Assembly: GCF_018130615.1 (NCBI RefSeq)
Contig: NZ_JAFCKB010000003.1
Location: 310,001-374,000 of the forward strand
Direction: 5' to 3'
DNA: 64,000 bases
Origin: Bradyrhizobium manausense
GTDB taxonomy: Bacteria > Pseudomonadota > Alphaproteobacteria > Rhizobiales > Xanthobacteraceae
The notes under the pieces are model-generated. The model saw only the letters and a program-made list of their open reading frames with translations, made no database searches and was not told the origin of the DNA. The translations under genes and the position numbers were made by a program. Positions 32,406 through 40,222 of the stretch are shown here, one piece after another (position 1 is the stretch's first letter; each line of letters starts with the position of its first letter).

Positions 32406-33728
32406 CTACTCGTGGCGGTGCATCGCGGAGGCATGCTTGGTATCGCGCATGGTGGAATAGATGATCAGCGACAGGCAGATGATTCCGGCGAGATAGTAGT
32501 AGAACCAGTCCTCGTGCCCGATGCTTTTGAAATAGAGCGCGATCGCGGGCGCGGTGCCGCCGAAGATCGAGACCGTGATCGCGTAGGGCAGGCCGACGCC
32601 GAGGGCGCGGACATTGGTCGGGAATAGCTCGGCCTTCACCACGGCGTTGATCGAGGTGTAGCCGGCGACGAACAGCCAGGCGCAGCAGATCAGGATGAAG
32701 GCCATGAAAGGCGACTTGGTCTCCTTCAGCGTCATCAGCAGCGGCACGGTCGCGAGCGTGCCGGCGACGCCGAAGAAGATCAGCAGCGGCTTGCGCCCGA
32801 TCTTGTCGGAGATGGCGCCATAGATCGGCTGCAGGATGGTTGCGAAGATCAGTGTGCCGAAGATCACGAAGGTGGTCTGGTCCTCGGTCAGGCCCACCGA
32901 GAGCTTGACGAAAGTCTGCATGTAGGTGGTGAAGGTATAGAACGCCGCGGTGCCGCCGGCAGTGAGTCCGACCACGAGCAGCAGCTCGCGCGGGTAGCGC
33001 AGCAGATTGGTGAGCGAGCCGGTCGGCTTCACGACCTTCTTGGCTTCCTCGAACGCCTCAGTCTCGTGCAGATTGCGCCGCATCACCGCGGCAAAGATCG
33101 CGAGTGCCGCGCCGATCGCGAACGGGATGCGCCAGCCCCAGGCCTTGAGCTCGTCGGGCGTGAGGAAGACCTTTTGCAGGAGCAGCAGAACGATGATCGC
33201 GGTGAGCTGCCCGCCGATCAGCGTGACGTACTGAAAGCTCGAATAGAAGCCACGATGCTTGGGGTCCGCGACCTCGCTCAGATAGGTGGCGCTGGCGCCG
33301 TATTCGCCGCCGAGACTCAACCCCTCGATGACGCGGGCGAGCGCCAGGATCACCGGCGCAGCGAAGCCGATCGTGGCATAGGTCGGCGTCAGCGCGATGA
33401 TCAGCGAGCCGAAACACATGAAGACAACGGACAGTGTCAGCGAGATGCGCCTGCCGAAATGATCCGCAATGTAGCCGAACAACCAGCCGCCCAGGGGACG
33501 CATCAGGAAGGTCGCCGCGAACACCACGGCGACGTTCAACTGCTGCACGACCGGGTCATTACCGGGAAAGAACGCCGGAGCGAAATAGAGCGCGAACGCC
33601 GTATAGGCGTAGAAATCGTACCACTCGACGAGATTGCCGATCGAGCCGATGAAGATCGCCTTGATCCGCCGCTGGGCGTCGGCGAGATCGATGTGGTCGG
33701 AGGCCGGGTGGGTTGCTTGCTCTGTCAC
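32406..33728 (-). CDS. MFS transporter, metabolite:H+ symporter family (KgtP-like)
   Basis: Twelve-segment permease of 440 residues. The start region GSIGNLVEWYDFYAYTAFALYFAP and the loop-2 motif RPLGGWLFGYIADHFGRR are typical of the metabolite:H+ symporter group (alpha-ketoglutarate, shikimate, proline/betaine permeases). A second motif, GAISDKIGRKPLL, occurs in the C-terminal half. The gene is third in the ferredoxin-P450 operon, 32 bases after the P450 gene, so it may import the P450 substrate, probably a carboxylate. The similarity to KgtP does not fix the substrate. Confidence 0.92.
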   Translation of the reverse strand: MTEQATHPASDHIDLADAQRRIKAIFIGSIGNLVEWYDFYAYTAFALYFAPAFFPGNDPVVQQLNVAVVFAATFLMRPLGGWLFGYIADHFGRRISLTLSVVFMCFGSLIIALTPTYATIGFAAPVILALARVIEGLSLGGEYGASATYLSEVADPKHRGFYSSFQYVTLIGGQLTAIIVLLLLQKVFLTPDELKAWGWRIPFAIGAALAIFAAVMRRNLHETEAFEEAKKVVKPTGSLTNLLRYPRELLLVVGLTAGGTAAFYTFTTYMQTFVKLSVGLTEDQTTFVIFGTLIFATILQPIYGAISDKIGRKPLLIFFGVAGTLATVPLLMTLKETKSPFMAFILICCAWLFVAGYTSINAVVKAELFPTNVRALGVGLPYAITVSIFGGTAPAIALYFKSIGHEDWFYYYLAGIICLSLIIYSTMRDTKHASAMHRHE

Positions 33729-33760
33729 GTCCGGCCTCTCTCCGTCAGTTCCGGAGAGGC

Positions 33761-34981
33761 CTACATCGCCTTTCCGAGCAGAAATGGCAACTGGCGAGGG
33801 CCCCGCACGGTGCCCTGGGACCAGGTCACGGTGCCCGCCGGATCGAGCCGGAAGTCAGGAATCCGCTTCAGCCATTCCTCCAGCGCAACCTGCATCTCCA
33901 TCCGCGCCAGGTTGGAACCGACGCAGCGGTGGATGCCGAGGCCGAAGGCGGCATGGCGGTTCTCCCGGCGGTCGATCACGACCTTGTCAGCGTCCGGAAA
34001 CATTTTCGGGTCGCGGTTCGCAGCCGGAAAGGACAGCAGAACCATGTTGCCCGTCTTGACCGGGCAGCCAGAGATGGTCGTCTCCTTGACGACCTCGCGC
34101 GCCATCGTTACCGGCGAATAGGCGCGCAGAAGTTCCTCCACGGCGGTCGGGATTAACCCCGGCTCAGCGATCAGACGCTCGCGGTCGGCCGGCGTCCGGG
34201 CGAGATGCCAGAGCGAGGAGCCGATCGCGCTCCAGGTCGTGTCGATGCCGGCGATCAGGAGCAGCCGCAACGAACCCAGAACGTGCGACTCTTCCAGCGG
34301 CTGGCCTTCCTTGTCCTTGGCATTCATCAAATACGAGATGAGATCGTCGGTTGGCCTCGACCTCCGCTCCTCGATATGCGCCCTGAAGTAATCGCTCATC
34401 CCGTGCACGGCCTCGAGCAGCTTGTTTTCGTCCTTGATGCCGAGCTCCAGGATCATGTGGATCCAGTTGATGAAGAGATCGCTGTCGCTCTCGGGAATGC
34501 CGAGCATGTGTGCGATCGCCTGAACCGGGATGTATTTGCTGTAACGCGCGGCTGCGTCGACCTTGCCGTCGGCGATGAAGCCGTCGATCAGCTCGTTGCA
34601 GATCGCGCGCATCCGCGGTTCGAGCTTTTTCATCGCATCCGGCGTGAACGGCGGCAGCAGCAATTGCTTGGCCGGTTTGTGCACGGGCGGGTCGGAGGTG
34701 ATCGGCGGGGCCGCGTTCCTGGCGACCTCGGGCCGCACGTCGCGGACGATGATGCGGCGCGAGGAAAAATGCTCGGTGTCGTTGGCGATCTCGCGCACTG
34801 CCTCATAGGTCGTCGGCATGTAACAGCCGAGGAAGCGCTCGGTATGCACGACCGGGCTTGCCGCGCGCAGTTCCTCCCAGATCGGAAACGGATCCTCCGT
34901 CCATTGCGGATCGGTGTGGTCGAAATCGTTGACCCAGTCGGTCACAGGGGGATGGGCGGCGGGCTGGCTGATATCGGACAT
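33761..34981 (-). CDS. Cytochrome P450
   Basis: Soluble class I bacterial P450 of 406 residues. The I-helix motif is AGIDTTWSAIGSSL, the K-helix ExxR is EELLR, and the heme loop is FGLGIHRCVG with Cys353. It requires separate redox partners, and a ferredoxin gene lies directly upstream in the same operon. The ATG at 34981 gives a standard N terminus (MSDISQPAAHPPVTDWV); the longer frame, from 35101, overlaps the ferredoxin gene. The electron-donating reductase is not in the window. Substrate unknown; it should not be confused with the CYP102 at 8325. Confidence 0.95.
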   Translation of the reverse strand: MSDISQPAAHPPVTDWVNDFDHTDPQWTEDPFPIWEELRAASPVVHTERFLGCYMPTTYEAVREIANDTEHFSSRRIIVRDVRPEVARNAAPPITSDPPVHKPAKQLLLPPFTPDAMKKLEPRMRAICNELIDGFIADGKVDAAARYSKYIPVQAIAHMLGIPESDSDLFINWIHMILELGIKDENKLLEAVHGMSDYFRAHIEERRSRPTDDLISYLMNAKDKEGQPLEESHVLGSLRLLLIAGIDTTWSAIGSSLWHLARTPADRERLIAEPGLIPTAVEELLRAYSPVTMAREVVKETTISGCPVKTGNMVLLSFPAANRDPKMFPDADKVVIDRRENRHAAFGLGIHRCVGSNLARMEMQVALEEWLKRIPDFRLDPAGTVTWSQGTVRGPRQLPFLLGKAM

Positions 34982-35046
34982 GGCAGGAAAATCCCTTGGA
35001 ACTCGTGTTCGCTGAAGGCACGCAAGGCGCGCGGGCAGGGGCCGCG

Positions 35047-35256
35047 CTACTCCTCGATCACATCGATCGCGATTTCCGGGCAGTTGGATTTGGCGAGCCA
35101 AGCCTTGTCCTCGAGGCCAGGCGGAACCGTGCCGTCACCGGCCTCATGGGCGTTGCCGTATTCATCGAGCTCGAACAGCTCCGGCGCCAGCGCCTTGCAG
35201 CGCGCGTGACCCTGGCATTTGTCGGGATCGACGTGAACTCTCAGTCGTTCGGCCAT
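35047..35256 (-). CDS. Ferredoxin, CxxHxxC...CP type, partner of the P450
   Basis: Small ferredoxin of 69 residues. The cluster ligands are Cys14, Cys20 and Cys59, with His17 where a four-iron ferredoxin would have a fourth cysteine (pattern CxxHxxC then CP). Ferredoxins with this pattern are known partners of P450s in Rhodopseudomonas and mycobacteria and carry a [3Fe-4S] or atypical cluster. It is the first gene of the minus-strand operon, 65 bases ahead of the P450 start, and is divergent from a TetR regulator. Confidence 0.93.
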   Translation of the reverse strand: MAERLRVHVDPDKCQGHARCKALAPELFELDEYGNAHEAGDGTVPPGLEDKAWLAKSNCPEIAIDVIEE

Positions 35257-35414
35257 TGCGGCTCCCTCGGTCGTGTGCGCTCAGGCCCAAAAGGGCGGCG
35301 CGTTCCTCTTTGTCATTATTGTCAGCGGCACTTGCCGCATATTCTAAGTTATATGCTATTACATTCGCCGCAGGCTTCCCCTGTCAAGCGCAAACTTATA
35401 GGCTCCGCCGTAAC
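35257..35414. promoter_or_regulatory. Divergent control region between TetR and ferredoxin-P450 operon
   Basis: This 158-base gap holds a short exact dyad, GCGGCA-CT-TGCCGC, at 35325-35338 and an AT-rich stretch at 35340-35366. The direct repeat TGTCA (35311-35315 and 35320-35324) lies beside it. TetR regulators commonly bind dyads in such a gap; this one is a candidate only. Confidence 0.45.
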
Positions 35415-36062
35415 ATGCGTTCACAACTCGCTCGCAAGCCCGAGAACACCTACCACCACGGCGATCTCCGCGACGCCCTGATCAAGGCCGCGCTCCGCGA
35501 GGCGGAGCAGGGCGGGGCGGAAGCGATCAGCATCAAGGCGCTGGCAAAGCAGCTCGGTGTTTCGCAGCCCGCGCCGTACCGTCATTTCGCCGACCGTGAG
35601 GCGCTGCTTGCCGCGGTGACCGCGGAGGCGTTCCGGCAGTTCAGCGCGATGTTGCGCGAAGCGATGACGAAGCCCTCGAAGCAATCGAAGCTGTCGCGAC
35701 TGGCGCAAGCGACGCTCGATTTCGGTCTGCGTCGCAACGGCGTCTACCGCCTGATGTTCGCGTCCCGCACCGTCTCCTGCGCGGCCAGGGGCAGCGAGCT
35801 GCATGAGGTCACGCGTGAGACGTTTGAACTGGTGATTGAAGCTCTGGAAGCGCCCGCGGTCGGCTATTTGCGCGAACGGCAGGCGCTCAAGATCTGGGCG
35901 GCGCTGCACGGCGTTGTGATGCTGGCCGAGCAGGGCCTGTTCACCGGCGAGGCGGCGCACGCCACGCGAGAGGAGCTGGTCGAGGACTTTGTGAACGAAA
36001 CGAAGGCCGCGCTCGCCGTCGCGATCAAGGACGCGCAGCGTCGAAAGAAGGCGGGCGGTTAG
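35415..36062 (+). CDS. TetR/AcrR family transcriptional regulator
   Basis: Regulator of 215 residues. The helix-turn-helix is in the first ~70 residues (GDLRDALIKAALREAEQGG, then ISIKALAKQLGVSQPAPYRHFADREALLAAV). The C-terminal ligand domain is of the TetR_C WHG type (LDFGLRRNGVYRLMFASR). The ATG at 35415 is chosen because the frame from 35256 would cover the promoter region. It is divergent from the ferredoxin-P450 operon and probably represses it. Its end overlaps the convergent racemase gene by four bases. Confidence 0.92.
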   Translation: MRSQLARKPENTYHHGDLRDALIKAALREAEQGGAEAISIKALAKQLGVSQPAPYRHFADREALLAAVTAEAFRQFSAMLREAMTKPSKQSKLSRLAQATLDFGLRRNGVYRLMFASRTVSCAARGSELHEVTRETFELVIEALEAPAVGYLRERQALKIWAALHGVVMLAEQGLFTGEAAHATREELVEDFVNETKAALAVAIKDAQRRKKAGG

Positions 36063-36697
36063 GCCTTCGCTTTCAAAAGCTTCATCAGCTTCTCGACCGC
36101 GCTATCAGGTGTAGTCACGACGGGGCGGCCGGTGGCTTCCGCAACGAGCGGCGCGGTCGATGCGATGCTGAACTGCGCCAGTGCGATAACGTCGCAATCA
36201 CGCAGATCCCTAGATGCCTCCACGATCAGCCGGTCGTGCGTGGCGCGGTCACCGCGGTCGAGTGCGGCCAGCGCACCCTCGGCAAGCTTTGGCACGATCT
36301 GGACGGATGCGGGAAACTCCGGCGGCATCGACGCCAGCGTCGGCGGAAAGGTCGAGAGCAGGCCGATCCTGTTGCCCATGGTCACCGCCTGCTCGATCAT
36401 CGCCTCGTTCGGCTTGAGCACCGGCATCGGCGCATGTGCCCGCGCGACCGCCTCGATGCAGGGGCCAAAGGCCGAGCAGGTGAACAGGATGCCGTTTGCG
36501 CCGGTGGTCGCCGCATAATCGCCGAGGGCGAGAAAGCGCTCGGTCATGGCGTCGTTGAGCTTACCGTCACGCGCCAGATCCGCCGACAGGCTGTCGTCGA
36601 GCAGGTTCATCAGCCGTGCCTCCGGCCACGCCCGCGCGAACGCCGCCTCGATCGGGGCGATGGAGTGTTTCAGGGCGTGGATCAGCGCGATGCGCAT
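36059..36697 (-). CDS. Asp/Glu racemase superfamily protein lacking the second catalytic cysteine
   Basis: Protein of 212 residues with the aspartate/glutamate/hydantoin racemase fold. The first catalytic cysteine is present in LFTCSAFG (Cys74), but the position of the second reads LAQFSIAS, with no cysteine, so a classical two-base racemase mechanism is unlikely. Related proteins with one cysteine act as decarboxylases or isomerases. It lies downstream of an AapJ-like binding protein on the same strand, separated by a family C repeat. A role in amino acid or hydantoin-type catabolism is inferred from neighbours only. Confidence 0.85.
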   Translation of the reverse strand: MRIALIHALKHSIAPIEAAFARAWPEARLMNLLDDSLSADLARDGKLNDAMTERFLALGDYAATTGANGILFTCSAFGPCIEAVARAHAPMPVLKPNEAMIEQAVTMGNRIGLLSTFPPTLASMPPEFPASVQIVPKLAEGALAALDRGDRATHDRLIVEASRDLRDCDVIALAQFSIASTAPLVAEATGRPVVTTPDSAVEKLMKLLKAKA

Positions 36698-36712
36698 GGG
36701 CTCGGTGCTTCT

Positions 36713-36879
36713 TCTCCCTCTCCCCGCTTTTACGGGGAGAGGGTTGGGGTGAGGGGCTCTATCCGCGCAAAACGTGAGAGGTGGACGCGTGGAGAGTCCC
36801 CCTCACCCGGATTGCCCCGGACGATGCTTTGCATCGCCGGTCGCAATCCGACCTCTCCCCGCAAGCGGGGAAAGGTGAG
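36713..36879. repeat. Long intergenic repeat, family C (copy 2)
   Basis: About 167 bases of nested inverted repeats: CTCCCTCTCCCCGC and ACGGGGAGAGGGTTGGGGTG at the left, AGTCCCCCTCACCCGG in the middle, and ACCTCTCCCCGCAAGCGGGG at the right. It resembles the copies at 19122-19268 and 42524-42680. It separates the binding-protein gene from the racemase-like gene, and may end transcription from the former. Confidence 0.85.
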
Positions 36880-36883
36880 CTCC

Positions 36884-37897
36884 TTACTTGAACGGAATCG
36901 CGTACATCAAGCCGCCCTTGCTCCAGAGGCCGTTGAGGCCGCGCTCGAGCTTGAGCGGGCTCGCCTTGCCGACATTGCGCTCGTAGATCTCGCCATAATT
37001 ACCTGTGGCCTTGATCGCCGTGACCAGCCATTTGTTGTCGAGACCAAGCCGCGAGCCGAGATCGCCGGAGGCGCCCAACAAGCGCTGGATCGCCGGTGTC
37101 TGCGACTTCGTCATCTCGTCGACATTGGTCTGCGTCACGCCGAGCTCCTCGGCTTCGATCAGCCCGTAATGCAGCCAGGTGATGATGTCGCTCCAGACCT
37201 CGTCGCCGTTGCGGGTGAACGGCCCGAGCGGCTCCTTGCTGATGGTCTGCGGCAGCACGACATAATCGGCCGGGTTCGGAGCCGCGGTGGTGACGGCACC
37301 GGCGAGCGCGGAGGCGTCCTGGGTCATGGCGTCACAGCGGCCGCCGAAGAAGGTCTGGTACATGGTGTCGACGCGGTCGAACACCAGCGGCTTCCAGTCG
37401 ATGCCGTTGGCGCGGCCGTAATCGCCGAGCGTGACTTCATGGGTGGTGCCCTGCGCGACGCAAACGGTGGCGCCTTTGAGGTCCTTCAGCTCCTTCACGC
37501 CGAGGTCCTTCTTCACGACGAAGCCCTGGCCATCGTAGAAGTTGATCGGACCCTGGCGCAAGCCCAGCGTCACGCCGCGCAAATAGGTCTCCGTCGAGTT
37601 GCGGTAGAGCACGTCGATCTCGCCGGACTGAAGCGCCGTGAAGCGGTTCTGCGCGGTCAGTGAGACGTATCGCACCTTGCTGGGATCACCTAACACGCCG
37701 GCGGCGAGCGCGCGGCAATAGTCGACGTCGAGGCCCTTGTAATTGCCTTGCGAGTCGGGTGCCGAGAAGCCGGCAAAGCCGGCGCTGACGCCGCACACCA
37801 GCGTTCCGCGGCTTTTCACCGTGTCGAGCGTCGCCGCCGACGCAACGACTGTCGATGCTGCGAGCACGCCCGCTGCGATAACCACTTTCCTCATCAT
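36884..37897 (-). CDS. aapJ: General amino acid ABC transporter periplasmic binding protein (AapJ/BztA-like)
   Basis: Periplasmic binding protein of 337 residues with a signal peptide (MMRKVVIAAGVLAASTVVASA). The mature protein has TLDTVKSRGTLVCGVSAGFAGFSAP and KGLDVDYCRALAAGVLGD, the known AapJ start, then RNSTETYLRG and VDTMYQTFFGGRCDAMTQDASALAG. It should bind L-amino acids of broad type and pass them to AapQM. The operon order on this strand is RpiR regulator, aminotransferase, this gene, then the racemase-like gene. AGGGGAG precedes the first ATG. Confidence 0.93.
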   Translation of the reverse strand: MMRKVVIAAGVLAASTVVASAATLDTVKSRGTLVCGVSAGFAGFSAPDSQGNYKGLDVDYCRALAAGVLGDPSKVRYVSLTAQNRFTALQSGEIDVLYRNSTETYLRGVTLGLRQGPINFYDGQGFVVKKDLGVKELKDLKGATVCVAQGTTHEVTLGDYGRANGIDWKPLVFDRVDTMYQTFFGGRCDAMTQDASALAGAVTTAAPNPADYVVLPQTISKEPLGPFTRNGDEVWSDIITWLHYGLIEAEELGVTQTNVDEMTKSQTPAIQRLLGASGDLGSRLGLDNKWLVTAIKATGNYGEIYERNVGKASPLKLERGLNGLWSKGGLMYAIPFK

Positions 37898-37909
37898 GCT
37901 ACTCTCCCC

Positions 37910-39259
37910 TCAGTGATTGACACTACGCAACACGTTGTCGACGGCCGTGCCGAGCTTGTCGACGATCTGGTCGATCTCATCTGCCGAAGCGATATAGGGC
38001 GGCGCCAGCAGTACGTGGTCGCCGCGGATGCCTTCCACGGTGCCGCCGCCGGGATAGCAGCCGAGCCCGTTGGCGAAGGCTTCCGCCTTGATCTTCTGGT
38101 TCAGCTTGAGTGCAGGATCGAACGAGGTGCGGCTGGCGCGATCAGCGACGAGCTCGATCGCCCAAAACAGGCCGCGGCCCCTGATATCGCCGACATGTTG
38201 GTGATTGCCGAAGCGTTCGGTCAGCCGCTGCTCGAGCTGCCTCCCGCGCTGCTTGACCTGCTCGAGCAGATTGTCCTCGCGGATCACATCTTGCACCGCG
38301 AGCGCCGCTGCGCAGGCGAGCGGATGGGCAAGATAGGTGTGACCGTGCTGGAAGGCGCCGGAGCCTGAGCGGATGGTGTCGATGATTTTGCCGCTCGCCA
38401 GCATCGCGCCGATCGGTTGGTAGCCGCCGCCGAGCCCCTTGGCGATCGCCTGGATATCAGGGGAGATGCCTTCTTGCTGCCACGCGTGCGTGGTGCCGGT
38501 GCGGCCCATGCCGCACATCACTTCGTCGAGGATAAGCAGGGCACCGTAGCGGTCGCAGATCTCGCGCACCGCCTTGAAGTAGCCGTCTGGCGCGGTCACC
38601 GCGCCGGCGGTGGCGCCGACGACCGGCTCGGCGAGGAACGCGGCGACGGTGTTGGGGCCAAGCCGCACAAACTCTGCTTCGAGCTCAGCCGCGAGCCGCG
38701 CCACGAACTGCGCATCGGATTCACCGTCGTGCTTCTCGTGATAAGCGAAGGCCGGCGTCACGTGGCTGAAGGCGGCGGAGAGCAGCGGCGCATAGGGCGC
38801 GCGGCGCCACGCGTTGCCGCCGGCGGCGAGCGCGCCGAGCGTGTTGCCGTGATAGCTCTGCCGCCGCGCAATGAAATGCTGCCGCTGCGGCTCGCCGCGC
38901 TCGATGAAATATTGCCGCGCGAGCTTGATGCTGGCCTCGATCGCTTCCGACCCGCCGCTGACGAAATAGGCGTAGGCGAGGCCGCCCGGCTCGTGGCCGA
39001 CCAGAGTCTCGGCGAGCGCCTCGGCCGGCTCGGACGAGAAGAAGGCGGTGTGGGCATAGGCCAGCGTCGAAGCCTGCTTCGCCATCGCCGCGATCACGCG
39101 CGGATGCTGATGGCCGAGGCAGGAGACGGCCGCGCCGCCGGAGGCGTCGATCACACGTCGTCCGTCCTCGGCAAAGAGATAGACGCCTTCGCCGCCGATC
39201 GCCTTGGGTGGCGTCTCTCGCAGCGAGCGGTGCAGCACGCGGCTGGTGCGGGTGCCCAT
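37910..39259 (-). CDS. Class III PLP-dependent aminotransferase
   Basis: Cytoplasmic aminotransferase of 449 residues. It contains LFAEDGRRVIDASGGAAVSCLGHQHPRV, VSGGSEAIEASIKLARQY, the PLP-binding LILDEVMCGMGRTGT and the Schiff-base lysine in AIAKGLGGGYQPIGA. This group includes omega-amino acid and diaminobutyrate transaminases. It sits three bases after the RpiR regulator gene and before the AapJ-like gene, so it probably deaminates an amino acid brought in by the Aap transporter. The specific substrate is not readable. Confidence 0.93.
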   Translation of the reverse strand: MGTRTSRVLHRSLRETPPKAIGGEGVYLFAEDGRRVIDASGGAAVSCLGHQHPRVIAAMAKQASTLAYAHTAFFSSEPAEALAETLVGHEPGGLAYAYFVSGGSEAIEASIKLARQYFIERGEPQRQHFIARRQSYHGNTLGALAAGGNAWRRAPYAPLLSAAFSHVTPAFAYHEKHDGESDAQFVARLAAELEAEFVRLGPNTVAAFLAEPVVGATAGAVTAPDGYFKAVREICDRYGALLILDEVMCGMGRTGTTHAWQQEGISPDIQAIAKGLGGGYQPIGAMLASGKIIDTIRSGSGAFQHGHTYLAHPLACAAALAVQDVIREDNLLEQVKQRGRQLEQRLTERFGNHQHVGDIRGRGLFWAIELVADRASRTSFDPALKLNQKIKAEAFANGLGCYPGGGTVEGIRGDHVLLAPPYIASADEIDQIVDKLGTAVDNVLRSVNH

Positions 39260-39262
39260 GGA

Positions 39263-40135
39263 TCAACCTTTCTCTGAGACGTAAGTGGAGGCCGCGGCGA
39301 GCCGGGCCTCGGTGTTCTGAAGGCGCTTCTTCGCGGTCGTGCCGCCGAGCGAAAACGTCACCGCGGCCAGGGACTGCGCAATTGCGAGCGCTCCGGTGAG
39401 GCTCGGGAAGAAGCCGGGCGAGGAAGCCGCTTCGAACAGCAGCACATGGTCGGCGCCCTCGGCCATCGGAGCGGCCGCGCTGTCCGCGATCGCGACCAGC
39501 GTCGCGCCAGCGTGATGAGCGGCCTGGGCGACGCGGACGCTCGCATGCGTATAGGGCGAGAAACCGAAGACGATGACGGCTTCGCCGGGGCGGAAGGCGC
39601 CGAGATCGAGATCGTCCGGGCCGGACGCGCCGACGAGTTGAACTTGCTCGGCACGAAACAACCGTAATTCGTAGTTCAGCAGTTCGGCAACGCTGCGGCA
39701 GCTGCGATAACCGGAGATCCAGATCCGTTTGGCGTCATGCAGTGCGCGGGCCGCCTCTGCGATGGCGTGGGCGGAGATGCGCGGCAGGCCGGCGGCCTCA
39801 GCCTCGAGCTTGTCGGTGATGAGCGCGACGTCCGCGTCCGGGCCGTGGCGGCGGCTTTTGGCGCGAGCCGAGAAGGGCGAGGTCTGCGACGGCCGCCGCG
39901 CCTCCGTCAACGCGGCGCGCAATTCGTCCCAGCCGGAATAGCCGATGGCTTTGGCAAGCCGCGTGAATGCGGCGGGATCGGCGCCGGCCTCTGCCGCGAG
40001 GTCGCGCATCGAACGGGTGGTGGCGTCGTAATCATTGGCCGCGACGAAACGCCCGACCTCCTGCAAGCGCAGGGGGAGCGATGGCAACGCAATGCGGAGG
40101 TCGCTCAAAGGCGAGGATCTTGCGGGCTCGGCCAT
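39263..40135 (-). CDS. MurR/RpiR family transcriptional regulator
   Basis: Regulator of 290 residues. The N-terminal HTH_6 domain is SMRDLAAEAGADPAAFTRLAKAIGYSGWDELRAAL, and the C-terminal SIS domain (about residues 125-260) contains RIWISGYRSCRSVAELLNYELRLF and VIVFGFSPYTHASVRVAQAAHHAGATLVAIADS. SIS domains usually bind phosphosugars, but some RpiR members respond to amino acids or other ligands. It is the first gene of the minus-strand aminotransferase-aapJ unit and is divergent from aapQM. An exact inverted repeat lies in the shared gap. Confidence 0.93.
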   Translation of the reverse strand: MAEPARSSPLSDLRIALPSLPLRLQEVGRFVAANDYDATTRSMRDLAAEAGADPAAFTRLAKAIGYSGWDELRAALTEARRPSQTSPFSARAKSRRHGPDADVALITDKLEAEAAGLPRISAHAIAEAARALHDAKRIWISGYRSCRSVAELLNYELRLFRAEQVQLVGASGPDDLDLGAFRPGEAVIVFGFSPYTHASVRVAQAAHHAGATLVAIADSAAAPMAEGADHVLLFEAASSPGFFPSLTGALAIAQSLAAVTFSLGGTTAKKRLQNTEARLAAASTYVSEKG

Positions 40136-40143
40136 GAAACATT

Positions 40144-40172
40144 TGTTGCATGGATCAGAGTTTGGTGCAACA
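40144..40172. promoter_or_regulatory. Candidate RpiR operator TGTTGCA-N15-TGCAACA
   Basis: Exact seven-base arms at 40144-40150 and 40166-40172, separated by 15 bases, in the 87-base gap between the RpiR regulator and aapQ. Position suggests that the regulator uses it to control both directions. Confidence 0.7.
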
Positions 40173-40222
40173 GTTGACGTGCGCCGCCGGAAATCGCTGC
40201 TCTCTGGAAGGATTTTTGTGCC

